From: Allorhizobium ampelinum S4
Lineage (GTDB): Bacteria; Pseudomonadota; Alphaproteobacteria; Rhizobiales; Rhizobiaceae
Assembly (NCBI RefSeq): GCF_000016285.1
Contig: NC_011989.1
Span: 375,001-439,000 of the forward strand
Direction: 5' to 3'
Length of the DNA: 64,000 nt
Program-made: the position numbers and the translations under genes
In this document: positions 55,607 through 64,000 of the stretch, in pieces
Numbering within the stretch: the stretch's first letter is position 1
Layout of the letters: the number at the start of each line of letters is the position of its first letter
Notes under the pieces: generated by a model
Database searches by the model: none
Told to the model about the DNA's origin: nothing
What the model saw: only the letters and a program-made list of their open reading frames with translations

Positions 55607-56892
55607 TAAACTCCAAACAGGCTTGGAAGCCATTCGGTCAGGATGGGGAAAGCGACAAGTGCTGCAACACAAACCACGCTGGCAATCCAATAGGGAACCA
55701 GCCACTTCGAGACCGACCACATGTCGATTTTCGCGACATTGCAGACGACGAAGATGTTCGTGCCGATCGGCGGGGTAAACAGGCCGATGCCGAGCGTCAT
55801 GGTGAAGACAATACCGGTCTGATAAGGCGTCATGCCCGCTGCCAAGGCGATAGGAACCAGTATCGGCGCCAGAATGATCAGCGCTGGCCCAAGATCGAGC
55901 CAGAAGCCAACGACTTTCAACAACACCAGCACGAGGATGATGGTGACGAGCGGTGTCGTATGCAGCCCGGTAATCCAGGCGGCGGCATTGGCTGGCACCT
56001 GTTCGACCGTCAGAATCCATCCGAATGGTGTCGCGAGTGCCATGATCATCATGATCACGCCTGTCGTTGCCACGGCAGCCGACGCCGCCGAATAGAGCGA
56101 CCGCAGCGGAAGCTCACGATAGACGAAAATTCCGATCAGGAATGAATAGACAACGGCGAGCGCCGAGGCTTCCGTGGCTGTGGCGATACCGCCGATGATC
56201 GAGCCCAGCACCAGCACGGGCATCAGCAGGGCAGGGAGGGCGCCAAGCGCATCCCTGCCAATTTCACCCCATTGCGCGGGTGTTTCATTGCGCGGAAAAT
56301 TATGGCGTTTAGCGACGATGTAGGATGTGACCATGAATGTCACCGCGATGAACAGGCCTGGCAGCAGGGCTGCAACCAGCAGACCGCCGATGGAGGTGTT
56401 CGTCAGCACGCCATAGAGGATCAGAATGACACTCTGCGGACCGATAATGCCGAGGGTTCCCGACGCGGCGGTGACGGCGGCGGCAAAGGCTTTCGGATAG
56501 CCTCGCTCGGCCATGGCGGGGATCATGATCGATCCGACAGCGCCGGTATCGGCGGTCGCCGAGCCGCTGATGCCGCCATAGACGAGGGCCGTCGCAACAT
56601 TGACGAGGCCAAGGCCGCCAGTAATGCGACCGAAGACATGTTCAGCGACCCGCATGATCCGGGCCGTCAGGCCGCCACGGTTCATCAATTCCCCGGCAAA
56701 GAGAAACAGAGGAATGGCCGCCAGGGTAATGGCATCGGCACCGCGGATCGTCTGCTGTGCAAACCAGGCGAAGGGCAGGCCGAGATGGCCGACATAGATT
56801 GTCAGCAGGCTGGCCACGCCCATGCACCATGCAATGGGAACGCCGATCAGCAGCAGAAACGAAAAGCTGAGGATAAGGACGGCAACGGTCAT
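55606..56892 (-). CDS. dctM: TRAP transporter large permease (DctM)
   Basis: The 428-residue protein has 12-13 predicted helices with DctM family motifs: I-P-L-F-L-F-A-G-E-L-M-N-R-G-G (about 54-68) and G-G-I-S-G-S-A-T-A-D-T-G-A-V-G-S-I-M-I-P-A-M (about 97-118). Near the end is G-L-F-T-P-P-I-G-T-N. It is the sodium-coupled transport subunit. The start at 56892 overlaps the dctQ stop by 4 nt. Upstream open frame within dctQ is ignored. Confidence 0.94.
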   Translation of the reverse strand: MTVAVLILSFSFLLLIGVPIAWCMGVASLLTIYVGHLGLPFAWFAQQTIRGADAITLAAIPLFLFAGELMNRGGLTARIMRVAEHVFGRITGGLGLVNVATALVYGGISGSATADTGAVGSIMIPAMAERGYPKAFAAAVTAASGTLGIIGPQSVILILYGVLTNTSIGGLLVAALLPGLFIAVTFMVTSYIVAKRHNFPRNETPAQWGEIGRDALGALPALLMPVLVLGSIIGGIATATEASALAVVYSFLIGIFVYRELPLRSLYSAASAAVATTGVIMMIMALATPFGWILTVEQVPANAAAWITGLHTTPLVTIILVLVLLKVVGFWLDLGPALIILAPILVPIALAAGMTPYQTGIVFTMTLGIGLFTPPIGTNIFVVCNVAKIDMWSVSKWLVPYWIASVVCVAALVAFPILTEWLPSLFGV

Positions 56893-57407
56893 CGCAGTGA
56901 TCCTTCCTGTGGCTTTCCGGGTAGGGGACGAACCCTGTGGGAAAGGCGGTAGAGCGCAATGCAGACGGCTGCGACGCCAAGAATGAGGATGGTCGCCGTG
57001 ATCACGCCGGTCGGCATGCGCAAGACGGATGTCGGCACCTTCCAAGAACGCTGCCAGACCGCCCAGCCGCTGATGACGAAAGCCAGTCCCATGGTCAGCA
57101 GCGCCAGATTGGCGATGGCATCGAAGGCGGCCCGCAGACGGGGCGGGGCGCTGTGCTTGAAGGCTTCGAAAGCCACGTTTTCACCGCGCACTTCGGCATT
57201 GATCAACCCGATGAAGATGATCCAGATGAAAGCGATCCCTGCGACTTCGAAAGACCATTCGAACCCGCCCAAACCGAAATAGCGAGCAATCACGCCAAGC
57301 AGGGTTGATCCGAACATGATGATGAAGGCCAGCACACCCGCAAACTCGAAGATGCGCTTCAACCACCCCCACCCGCCGGGTGAGGGGTTTTCTGAAGAAT
57401 GATCCAT
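56889..57407 (-). CDS. dctQ: TRAP transporter small permease (DctQ)
   Basis: The 172-residue protein has four hydrophobic helices (about 20-42, 55-75, 95-115 and 135-155). The DctQ signature region with R-Y-F-G-L-G-G-F-E-W-S-F-E is followed by a helix. It pairs with DctM in the membrane. It begins 10 bp after dctP ends, on the same strand. Confidence 0.92.
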   Translation of the reverse strand: MDHSSENPSPGGWGWLKRIFEFAGVLAFIIMFGSTLLGVIARYFGLGGFEWSFEVAGIAFIWIIFIGLINAEVRGENVAFEAFKHSAPPRLRAAFDAIANLALLTMGLAFVISGWAVWQRSWKVPTSVLRMPTGVITATILILGVAAVCIALYRLSHRVRPLPGKPQEGSLR

Positions 57408-57417
57408 GGATGAAGCC

Positions 57418-58413
57418 TCAGTTCGCGCTGGCGGCTTGTTTCACTGCCGACACGAGATCACTGCCCCATTCTTTCGAGAACTGCTCGTAGACCGGCGAGA
57501 CCAGAGCGACAAACGGTGCGGTATCGACTTTCGTCACCTTCACACCCTTGCCCTCGAGCTTCTTCTGGGTGTCGGCATAGGCCTTGTCCAAGGCGCTACG
57601 ATACCAGACGACGGTGTCTGTCGCGGCCTTCTTCACGGCGGCCTGTTCGTCAGGTGTCAGCGAATCCAGCTTGTCCTTGTTCATGTACCACCAGTTGGCG
57701 GTCCAGATGTAATTGGAGATCGACAGGTCCTTGGCGACTTCATACCATTTGGAGTCCCAGTAATCGCGCATTTCAGGCTCGACGGCTGCAACGACATGCG
57801 ATTGCAGCGCTGTATAGACCTGACCGAAAGGAATGGATTCCGCCAAGGCGCCAAGCTGCTTCATGGTGGCGAGAATGACCGGATTGGGAGGCGTGCGAAT
57901 TTTTACGCCAGCCAGATCCGCAGGCTTTTCGATAGGTTTATTGGTCGCAAACTGGCGAAAGCCGGAGTCGAGCACGCCGAGCATCACATAGCCGCGTTCC
58001 TCGCCGAGGCGTTGGATCTTCTGGCCTTGTTCGCCATCGAGAAATGCGTGAACGTTTGATGCGTCCTTGAACAGGAACGGCAGCGACAGCACGTTGAGGC
58101 GCGGATCGATGGCATCGACCGCACCGCCAAGACCGATATCGATCGAACCCGCACCGACGCCATCGGCGATTGGGCCTTCGTCACCAAGCTGGGCATTCGG
58201 GAAGATCTGAACCTTGACCGAACCCTTGGTATTCTCCCCAACTTCTGTTGCGAATTTTTGAACTGCTTCGTTGATCAGGCTTTCAGGCGCCGAAGCATGC
58301 GCCAGCCGCAATGTTGTTTCCGCACTGGCGGTGCTGGACCAAAGGCTGGAAAGACCAAGTACGGTGCCGAGCATGATGGCCGGCAGCCGGCTGCTTTTGT
58401 TGAGAGTGAACAT
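57418..58413 (-). CDS. dctP: TRAP transporter substrate-binding protein (DctP)
   Basis: The 331-residue periplasmic protein has a signal peptide (about 1-31, S-T-A-S-A). The DctP domain carries the carboxylate-binding arginine in G-V-K-I-R-T-P-P-N-P (about 168-177) and F-P-N-A-Q-L-G-D-E. The substrate is an organic anion; with the coupled aminotransferase an amino or keto acid is probable. It is the first gene of the dctPQM-aminotransferase operon, divergent from lysR. Confidence 0.93.
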   Translation of the reverse strand: MFTLNKSSRLPAIMLGTVLGLSSLWSSTASAETTLRLAHASAPESLINEAVQKFATEVGENTKGSVKVQIFPNAQLGDEGPIADGVGAGSIDIGLGGAVDAIDPRLNVLSLPFLFKDASNVHAFLDGEQGQKIQRLGEERGYVMLGVLDSGFRQFATNKPIEKPADLAGVKIRTPPNPVILATMKQLGALAESIPFGQVYTALQSHVVAAVEPEMRDYWDSKWYEVAKDLSISNYIWTANWWYMNKDKLDSLTPDEQAAVKKAATDTVVWYRSALDKAYADTQKKLEGKGVKVTKVDTAPFVALVSPVYEQFSKEWGSDLVSAVKQAASAN

Positions 58414-58457
58414 GAATTCCCCTTTACGTTCTTCTTGTGTTGACGCAGCATGAGAAT

Positions 58458-58488
58458 AATTGTCATTGCGCGGCTGAAAATGACAATT
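58458..58488. promoter_or_regulatory. LysR-type operator (T-N11-A palindrome)
   Basis: AATTGTCATT (58458-58467) and AATGACAATT (58479-58488) are perfect 10-bp arms separated by 11 bp, giving the LysR-family T-N11-A core and a two-turn spacing. It sits between dctP and the divergent lysR, the usual position of an activator site. Confidence 0.7.
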
Positions 58489-58594
58489 TTATTATTGATG
58501 CATAAGCGCCGCTGATAGCAGCCGTTTTCTGAAACGGTTGCGCCTTGGGAGATAGGAAGCGTTTCGACGGTCGATTGGTCAATGGCGGAGCAGA

Positions 58595-59458
58595 ATGCGC
58601 AATCTCGATAGCGACGCACTGGCAAGCTTTGTAGCTGTTGCCGAGACGGGCAGTTTCACGGCGGCGGCAGAACGGCTGGGACGCACGCAGGCCGCGGTCA
58701 GCATGGCGATCGGCAAATGGGAGGAGCGTCTTGATCTGCGATTGTTTGATCGCGGGCATCGCCGGGTGACATTGACGCCGATCGGGGAAAGATTGCTTGG
58801 CTACGCGCGGCGCATACGGGCAATCGAGGATGAAGCCCTGGCCACGCTGCTTGAAGGTCGCAATGAAAGCCGCGTTCGGCTCGGCATGCCCGATGACTAC
58901 CTGACACTGTTCGGTACGGCGCTGATGCAGCGTTTTGCGCCACAGCATCCCAAGGTCAATCTGGACCTACAATATGATTTCTCTCACCATCTGGAAGGCA
59001 TGGTTGAAAGCCGGGAGCTGGATATTGCCATCATCACGCAAAGTCCGGCAGAGCCTAAGGGGGAGTTGATCCGCCTGGAACGGCAGGTTTGGTGCGCGGC
59101 GCCAAACCGTTACCCGGAACACAGCAGTACCATTCAACTGGCGCTTTTTCCGGACGGCTGCCGGTCCCGGCCACAGGTTCTGGCAGCGCTCGACCGTGCG
59201 GATCGCCGTTGGCGGATTGTCTATTCGTCATCGGACATTGCTGGAATTCAGCTGGCGGTTCATTCAGGAGACTTGTTGACGGTTCTGCCTGAGACGGCAG
59301 TGCCTGCGAACTGGCGCAAGCTGGGGATGGATGATGGCCTGCCGGAACTGCCGATCCTGCGGCTGGCAATGGTTCTGCCCCAACAGCCGCGCCTGCCGGT
59401 CAGGCAATTGGCGACGTTCCTGCGTGCAGAATTCCAGCATTCTCTTTCTACCGCATAA
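58595..59458 (+). CDS. LysR-family transcriptional regulator
   Basis: The 287-residue regulator has an N-terminal winged helix (about 3-62: L-A-S-F-V-A-V-A-E-T-G-S-F-T-A-A-A-E-R-L-G-R-T-Q-A-A-V-S). A periplasmic-binding-like effector domain follows (about 88-285). It is divergent from the TRAP/aminotransferase operon with a palindromic site between, and likely controls it. GGAGCAGA precedes the ATG. The MFS gene follows 33 bp later and may be cotranscribed. Confidence 0.93.
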   Translation: MRNLDSDALASFVAVAETGSFTAAAERLGRTQAAVSMAIGKWEERLDLRLFDRGHRRVTLTPIGERLLGYARRIRAIEDEALATLLEGRNESRVRLGMPDDYLTLFGTALMQRFAPQHPKVNLDLQYDFSHHLEGMVESRELDIAIITQSPAEPKGELIRLERQVWCAAPNRYPEHSSTIQLALFPDGCRSRPQVLAALDRADRRWRIVYSSSDIAGIQLAVHSGDLLTVLPETAVPANWRKLGMDDGLPELPILRLAMVLPQQPRLPVRQLATFLRAEFQHSLSTA

Positions 59459-59491
59459 TGCCTTGAACCGCTATCACCTTGGAACAGCCCC

Positions 59492-60784
59492 ATGATCTCC
59501 AATGCACTTGCCTCCATGCTGGCACGGCGTAACATCCATTATGGCTGGATCGTCGTCGCGGCAACCTTCCTCACCATGCTGGTCACGGCAGGTGCGATGG
59601 GCGCCCCAGGCGTACTCATCAAGCCGCTTCAGGATGAGTTTGGCTGGGAAACCTCGCAGATTTCTTCGGCACTTGCCGTGCGGCTGGTGCTGTTCGGCCT
59701 GATGGGGCCGTTCTCGGCGGCGTTCATGAATTATTTCGGCGTCCGGAAAGTCATCGTCTTCGCAATGATCCTGATTTCCAGCGGCTTCATTGGGTCCTTG
59801 TTCATGACGGAGATCTGGCAGCTTCTGGTGCTTTGGGGCGTGGTCGTCGGCCTCGGTACAGGCCTGACAGCCATGGTGCTCGCTGCCACCGTTTCGGCCC
59901 GCTGGTTTACCAGGCATCGCGGCCTTGTCGTCGGCATGCTCTCGGCAAGCTCGGCCACCGGTCAACTGGTTTTCCTGCCGCTGATGGCGCAACTGACGGA
60001 AAGTTACGGCTGGCGAATGACAGTGTTTTTCGTCTGTGGCATGATCCTGCTGGCTGCGCTCATCGTGCTTGCCGTTATGCGTGATCGCCCCTCCGATCTC
60101 AACCTTCCCTCTTTCGGCGAGGAACAGGTGATGCCGCCACCTCAGCAAGCCGGTGGCCTGCTGACAATGCTGGCAACACCCGTTTCCGTGCTCAGGGAGG
60201 TTTCAAAGACATCCACCTTCTGGATTCTCTTTGCGACATTCTTCATCTGCGGGCTTAGCACAAATGGCCTGATCCAGACGCATTTCGTCACGCTCTGCGG
60301 CGATTTCGGTATTCTTCCGGTGGCAGCCGCCAGCGTGCTTGCGGTGATGGGCATTTTCGACTTCTTTGGAACGATTGGCTCCGGCTGGCTCTCCGACCGC
60401 TTCGATAATCGCTGGCTGCTCTTCTGGTATTATGGCCTGCGCGGCTTGTCGCTGCTCTTCCTGCCGTTCAGCGATTTCAGCTTCTACGGGCTGTCGATCT
60501 TTGCTGTCTTCTACGGCCTGGACTGGATTGCCACCGTGCCCCCAACCGTGAAGATCGCCGCCGACCGCTTCGGTCGTGAAAAAGCAGGGATCGTTTTCGG
60601 CTGGGTCTTTACCGGTCACCAACTCGGCGCTGCGACCGCAGCCTATGGCGCCGGTCTGTCACGCACGCAGTTGCAGAGCTATTTACCCGCTTTCTTCATC
60701 GCCGGAGCTTTCTGCCTGCTGGCCTCTATCCTGGCGATTACCCTGGAGAAAACCGGACGCTCGGCGCTCTCGGCAGCCCGTTGA
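59492..60784 (+). CDS. MFS transporter (oxalate:formate antiporter-like group)
   Basis: The 430-residue protein has 12 predicted helices. Helix 1 begins N-I-H-Y-G-W-I-V-V-A. An A-like motif between helices 2 and 3 (N-Y-F-G-V-R-K-V) and G-S-G-W-L-S-D-R-F-D-N-R-W after the central loop are seen. It resembles carboxylate carriers of the OFA/monocarboxylate type, but the substrate is not determinable. Downstream of lysR, it may export a product or provide a second uptake route for the TRAP substrate. Confidence 0.88.
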   Translation: MISNALASMLARRNIHYGWIVVAATFLTMLVTAGAMGAPGVLIKPLQDEFGWETSQISSALAVRLVLFGLMGPFSAAFMNYFGVRKVIVFAMILISSGFIGSLFMTEIWQLLVLWGVVVGLGTGLTAMVLAATVSARWFTRHRGLVVGMLSASSATGQLVFLPLMAQLTESYGWRMTVFFVCGMILLAALIVLAVMRDRPSDLNLPSFGEEQVMPPPQQAGGLLTMLATPVSVLREVSKTSTFWILFATFFICGLSTNGLIQTHFVTLCGDFGILPVAAASVLAVMGIFDFFGTIGSGWLSDRFDNRWLLFWYYGLRGLSLLFLPFSDFSFYGLSIFAVFYGLDWIATVPPTVKIAADRFGREKAGIVFGWVFTGHQLGAATAAYGAGLSRTQLQSYLPAFFIAGAFCLLASILAITLEKTGRSALSAAR

Positions 60785-60921
60785 GACGAGGAGCCATTGT
60801 CAGGGAAAAGGAGAGGCTCTCCGTTTCAAATAGGTCGGTTGATAAAAATCGAATTATTGATTTAGCTGAATGCATACTTGGCCATGATAAATTCCTCCCG
60901 GATAGAGTGTGAGGATCAAGT

Positions 60922-61392
60922 ATGATTGTTCAACTTAACACCTCGGTTCCTTCTGCGGGTGCGGCAAAAGAAGATACGGCCAGCCCATTGCAGGAAGGAG
61001 CCGTTTTGCCGGAGACCTTAAGTCTTGCCGAACGGGAGACCTATAATCTGGCCTTGGATGCGCAAAATGGTGACAATGTTCTGGATAAGGTCATTCTGAA
61101 CGTTGTACGGCCTCCCGCTCTCGTGTTGTTTGCCCTTCTGGATGCGGGCCGGGTCTTCCCGGATGTGCCTCTGCCCCAGGCGCAGGATGCGTATGATCGC
61201 ATGGCTGATACCACGGAGATCGAGGTGCCTGATGTCGGCGAAAGCTCGAAAAACCAACCGGGAACCAAATCCGCCAAGACTGACAGCGGCTTCGCCGACA
61301 GTGGAAGCAATGCAATCTCTTCGCCCATTGCTGCCGGAACATCGTCCGCATCATCGACTATCTCCACCTCCGCACCGTCGATTACCGCCTGA
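60922..61392 (+). CDS. Hypothetical protein with Ser/Thr-rich tail
   Basis: The 156-residue protein has a GAGGA Shine-Dalgarno at good spacing. A central helical part (about 35-95) has D-N-V-L-D-K-V-I-L-N-V-V-R-P-P-A-L-V-L-F-like hydrophobic stretches. The last 45 residues are Ser/Thr/Ala-rich and probably disordered. No signal peptide, catalytic motif or family is recognised. Its codon use resembles that of its neighbours, which supports a real gene. Confidence 0.6.
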   Translation: MIVQLNTSVPSAGAAKEDTASPLQEGAVLPETLSLAERETYNLALDAQNGDNVLDKVILNVVRPPALVLFALLDAGRVFPDVPLPQAQDAYDRMADTTEIEVPDVGESSKNQPGTKSAKTDSGFADSGSNAISSPIAAGTSSASSTISTSAPSITA

Positions 61393-61774
61393 TCCCAGAG
61401 GTCCAACTTAAGGCCCGTGCGCCCTAACGTTAAAGTGTCCCTTAAGAGTGTTTTCAGGTCTTGAACCTGTACGCTAAACGTCCGTTTGGACGCTCTCCAA
61501 CTTGCATGGATGGCAGCGCTTGATAGCGCAAGCACCGCGCCGCGCGCAATTTACCGACTTGAGATATGTCAATGCCGACCATCCGGCAATCGCGTTTTAT
61601 CGCGCCGACGTTACCCCAGTATTCACCGGTGAGTTTGGTGCCATGGGGGTAAATTATGAAAATAACATAAGATGTTACAATTGACGTGTTTATGCCTGAC
61701 CGGGCGAAAAAGCGTTGGTGCGGGCCAAAGTATCCCTTCCGGGCAGGCCTGACGATAGAGGAGATGGATTTCCG
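61393..61774. other. Gap upstream of the CoA-transferase gene
   Basis: These 382 bp hold no gene I can support. There are small stems (CAGGT/ACCTG at about 61456-61470 and CGTCC/GGACG near 61480-61494) and an AT-rich stretch around 61650-61690 that could contain the promoter. Minus-strand frames here are shadows of the next gene. Confidence 0.4.
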
Positions 61775-63265
61775 ATGTTGCGTGATCGTATTCGCTACAG
61801 GCCTCTGATGGACAAGCTGGTCACGGCCGACGAAGCCGCCGCCATGATAGAAGACGGCATGACCATCGGCATGAGCGGCTTTACCCGCGCCGGTGAAGCC
61901 AAGGCGGTGCCGATGGCGCTGGCGGAGCGGGCTCGCAAGCATCCTTTGAAGATCACACTGATGACCGGCGCGTCGCTGGGCAATGATCTCGACAAGACGC
62001 TTGTCGAGGCCCATGTCGTGTCGCGGCGCATGCCGTTTCAGGCGGATCCGGCGCTGCGCAAGGCAATCAATGCCGGCGAAGTGATGTTCATCGATCAGCA
62101 TCTTTCGGAAACGGTGGAGCAATTGCGCACCGGTCAGATCGCGCCGGTCGATATTGCCATCATTGAGGCGGTGGCCATTACCGAGCATGGTGGCATTGTG
62201 CCGACCACATCGGTTGGCAATTCTGCCAGTTTTGCCATTCTCGCCAAGAAAGTGATCATCGAGCTGAACCTGTCGCAGCCGATCACGCTGGAAGGCCTGC
62301 ATGACATCTATATCCCGTCGCGGCGCCCGGCCCGCATGCCGATCCCCGTTGTGACGCCGGAAAGCCGTGTCGGGCTGCCCTATATTTCCATAGCTCCTGA
62401 AAAAATTGTCGCCATTGTCGTCTCTGAAAAACATGACAGCTCGGCCCCCATTCAGCCGCCGGACGACGATACCAAGGCCATTGCAGGTCACCTGATCGAG
62501 CTTTTGCTCAACGAAGTACGCCAAGGTCGGATGGGCTACGATCTCCAGCCGTTGCAGGCCGGGATCGGCACCATTGCCAATGCTGTCCTGCATGGCTTTA
62601 TCGATACACCGTTCCATGACTTGAAGATGTATTCGGAAGTTTTGCAGGATTCGACCTTTGAATTGATCGATGCTGGCAAGATGAGTTTTGCCTCCGCCTC
62701 GTCGATTACCCTGTCGGCGGAGATGTATCAGAAGGTCCTGCCAAAACTGGCTGAATACAAGCATCACCTCGTGCTACGCCCGCAGGAAATCAGCAATCAT
62801 CCGGAAGTCATTCGGCGGCTGGGGCTGATCTGCATTAATACGGCGCTTGAATTCGACCTCTACGGCAATGTGAATTCCACCCATGTCGGCGGCACACAGA
62901 TGATGAACGGCATCGGTGGTTCGGGCGATTTTGCCCGCAATGCCTATCTGTCGATTTTCGTCACCAAGTCGATTGCCAAGAATGGGGCGATTTCCTCTGT
63001 CGTTCCCATGGTCAGCCATGTCGATCACACCGAACACGACGTCGATATTCTCATCACTGAACAGGGGCTTGCCGATCTGCGGGGCCTGGCGCCGCGCGAA
63101 AGGGCGCAGCTGGTTCTCGACAATTGCGTGCATCCCGATTACCGCGACCAGCTTGCCGATTATTATCAGAGGGCGCTCGTGCGTGGCGGTCATACGCCTC
63201 ACATTCTCGAAGAGGCGTTTTCATGGCATCAATCGATGCGTGAGACAGGAACCATGCGCCGATAA
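61775..63265 (+). CDS. Acetyl-CoA hydrolase/succinyl-CoA:acetate CoA-transferase family protein
   Basis: The 496-residue protein matches the Ach1/Cat1/AarC family in length. The N-terminal domain has G-M-T-I-G-M-S-G-F-T-R-A-G (about 28-40). The C-terminal domain has G-I-G-T-I-A-N-A-V (about 268-276), G-G-S-G-D-F-A-R-N-A and H-V-D-H-T-E-H-D-V-D-I-L-I-T-E-Q-G-L-A-D-L-R-G. In acetic acid bacteria and other proteobacteria such enzymes move CoA from succinyl-CoA to acetate; hydrolase activity is a side reaction. GAGGAG lies about 10 bp before the ATG at 61775. Confidence 0.92.
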   Translation: MLRDRIRYRPLMDKLVTADEAAAMIEDGMTIGMSGFTRAGEAKAVPMALAERARKHPLKITLMTGASLGNDLDKTLVEAHVVSRRMPFQADPALRKAINAGEVMFIDQHLSETVEQLRTGQIAPVDIAIIEAVAITEHGGIVPTTSVGNSASFAILAKKVIIELNLSQPITLEGLHDIYIPSRRPARMPIPVVTPESRVGLPYISIAPEKIVAIVVSEKHDSSAPIQPPDDDTKAIAGHLIELLLNEVRQGRMGYDLQPLQAGIGTIANAVLHGFIDTPFHDLKMYSEVLQDSTFELIDAGKMSFASASSITLSAEMYQKVLPKLAEYKHHLVLRPQEISNHPEVIRRLGLICINTALEFDLYGNVNSTHVGGTQMMNGIGGSGDFARNAYLSIFVTKSIAKNGAISSVVPMVSHVDHTEHDVDILITEQGLADLRGLAPRERAQLVLDNCVHPDYRDQLADYYQRALVRGGHTPHILEEAFSWHQSMRETGTMRR

Positions 63266-63480
63266 AAATTGACTGGTATCAAGCGTCTAATGACGATAAA
63301 CCGGTTTCGACACCAGAGCCGGGCTGCATGATGCTGACCCGGGACGGATATAGACCGGACCCGACAATGATCAAGCCGCATGCCGACCGATCCGCCCCTT
63401 GTCTTTCTGAAAACCCGTCTCTTCCTGAAAAGCAGAACATCACAACTCTTCCCCGCCGCTCAAGGCGGCGTGGCCTCTCC

Positions 63481-64000
63481 ATGTCCATGCGCTTGGCGGC
63501 CCGGCCACTCGCTATTATCATGCTCGGCGTGCTGTTGGCGGGCTGCGCGTCGCGGGCGGTGGGCGTGATGAAGCCGGTCGGCGCGGTTAAGGCCGCCAAT
63601 GCCAGCGAGGTCAATCTCCTGGCTGCGACGACCCGCGCCCCCTCCGAAGATAAATCGATCCTGTTCAGCGGCGAGCGCGGAACGGGTCTGTTGATCGATG
63701 CCGTCACCATTTCGATTCCTCCCGCCGCAAACCGCAAGATCGGCGAGGTTCAATGGCCAAAGAAACTACCGCCCGATCCGCGCAAGGACTTCACGACCGT
63801 TGCCGTCCAGCCCATTCAGACCGACCAGCAGCGCCGGACCTGGCTGAACACTCACGCAAAGGGCAAGCACCGCGTGCTGCTATTCGTGCATGGGTTCAAT
63901 AATACCTACGAGGATTCCGTCTATCGCTTTGCCCAGATCGTTCACGATTCAGGGACGGATGTGGTGCCAATGGTGTTTACCTGGCCGTCTCGCGCCAGTA
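63481..64000 (+). CDS. DUF900 alpha/beta-hydrolase lipoprotein (partial)
   Basis: The first ~173 residues are present; the gene runs off the window. The N-terminus is a lipoprotein signal ending V-L-L-A-G-C (cysteine near 22). Later come R-G-T-G-L-L, a proline-rich W-P-K-K-L-P-P-D-P segment and the hydrolase strand-loop V-L-L-F-V-H-G-F-N-N-T-Y-E-D, followed by F-T-W-P-S-R. This pattern is the DUF900 family of predicted esterases/lipases. In-frame ATGs at 63328 and 63367 exist, but they would put 38 or more residues before the signal peptide. Confidence 0.85.
   Translation, partial: MSMRLAARPLAIIMLGVLLAGCASRAVGVMKPVGAVKAANASEVNLLAATTRAPSEDKSILFSGERGTGLLIDAVTISIPPAANRKIGEVQWPKKLPPDPRKDFTTVAVQPIQTDQQRRTWLNTHAKGKHRVLLFVHGFNNTYEDSVYRFAQIVHDSGTDVVPMVFTWPSRAS

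Noticed and set aside
61454..62767. 437-codon minus-strand frame
   Set aside because: Antisense to the CoA-transferase gene, whose motifs and ribosome-binding site are clear.
1..64000. CRISPR array, insertion sequence or prophage
   Set aside because: No regularly spaced repeats, transposase, integrase or phage structural genes were seen on either strand.

Overview
The window is a chromosomal segment of an alphaproteobacterium of the family Rhizobiaceae, in the Agrobacterium/Allorhizobium/Rhizobium group. This placement is inferred from protein content and gene order: ybeY-corC-lnt, an XRE regulator then metK-trmB, rpmH-rnpA-yidC-engB, dapD-dapE, hslO-argF-argD, gcrA, and the phoR-pstSCAB-phoU-phoB order typical of rhizobia. 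Base composition is GC-rich throughout and almost every gene has an evident start and stop. I saw no insertion sequence, integrase, phage gene, rRNA or CRISPR array.

Layout. 0-6 kb: end of ybeY, corC, lnt, an XRE regulator, metK and trmB. 6-9.7 kb: a DUF1150 gene and a small heat-shock protein with a sigma-32-type promoter and a ROSE-like leader, then a nucleoside hydrolase, a HAD nucleotidase and a secreted EF-hand protein. 9.8-14 kb: a chemoreceptor, tRNA-Arg(ACG) and an orphan sensor kinase. 14-20.7 kb: rpmH-rnpA-yidC-engB and argB, with a fasciclin gene and an ECF sigma/RskA-type anti-sigma pair between engB and argB. 20.7-31 kb: rbsK, rmuC, a lone flgE-type hook gene, a LOG-family gene, dapD, dapE, a membrane protein, a DsbA-like protein and a glycerate kinase. 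31-35 kb: hslO, argF, argD and gcrA. 35-44.6 kb: phosphate-starvation genes (phoB, phoU, pstBACS, phoR) with a PHO box, followed by a PPK2 polyphosphate kinase. 44.7-47.4 kb: a proline-rich membrane protein, a nitronate monooxygenase and tRNA-Thr(CGT).

47.4-61 kb looks like accessory catabolic DNA. One apparent operon has a complete quaternary-amine (OpuC/EgtU-type) ABC transporter, a HutC-type repressor and a histidine-ammonia-lyase homologue that lacks the Ala-Ser-Gly triad needed to form the MIO cofactor. That combination predicts uptake and trimethylamine elimination of a histidine betaine, most likely ergothioneine (an ergothionase system). It is the most interesting system here. Next to it is a TRAP transporter translationally coupled to a glutamate-1-semialdehyde-aminomutase-like transaminase, with a divergent LysR regulator and an MFS carrier. 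The window ends with a succinyl-CoA:acetate-type CoA-transferase and the start of a DUF900 lipoprotein hydrolase.

Regulatory sites read directly from the sequence include a 22-bp dyad before metK, a sigma-70 promoter before rpmH, a cluster of four GANTC sites plus a CtrA-like box before gcrA, PHO-box repeats before pstS, a HutC-like operator before the betaine operon and a T-N11-A palindrome before lysR.
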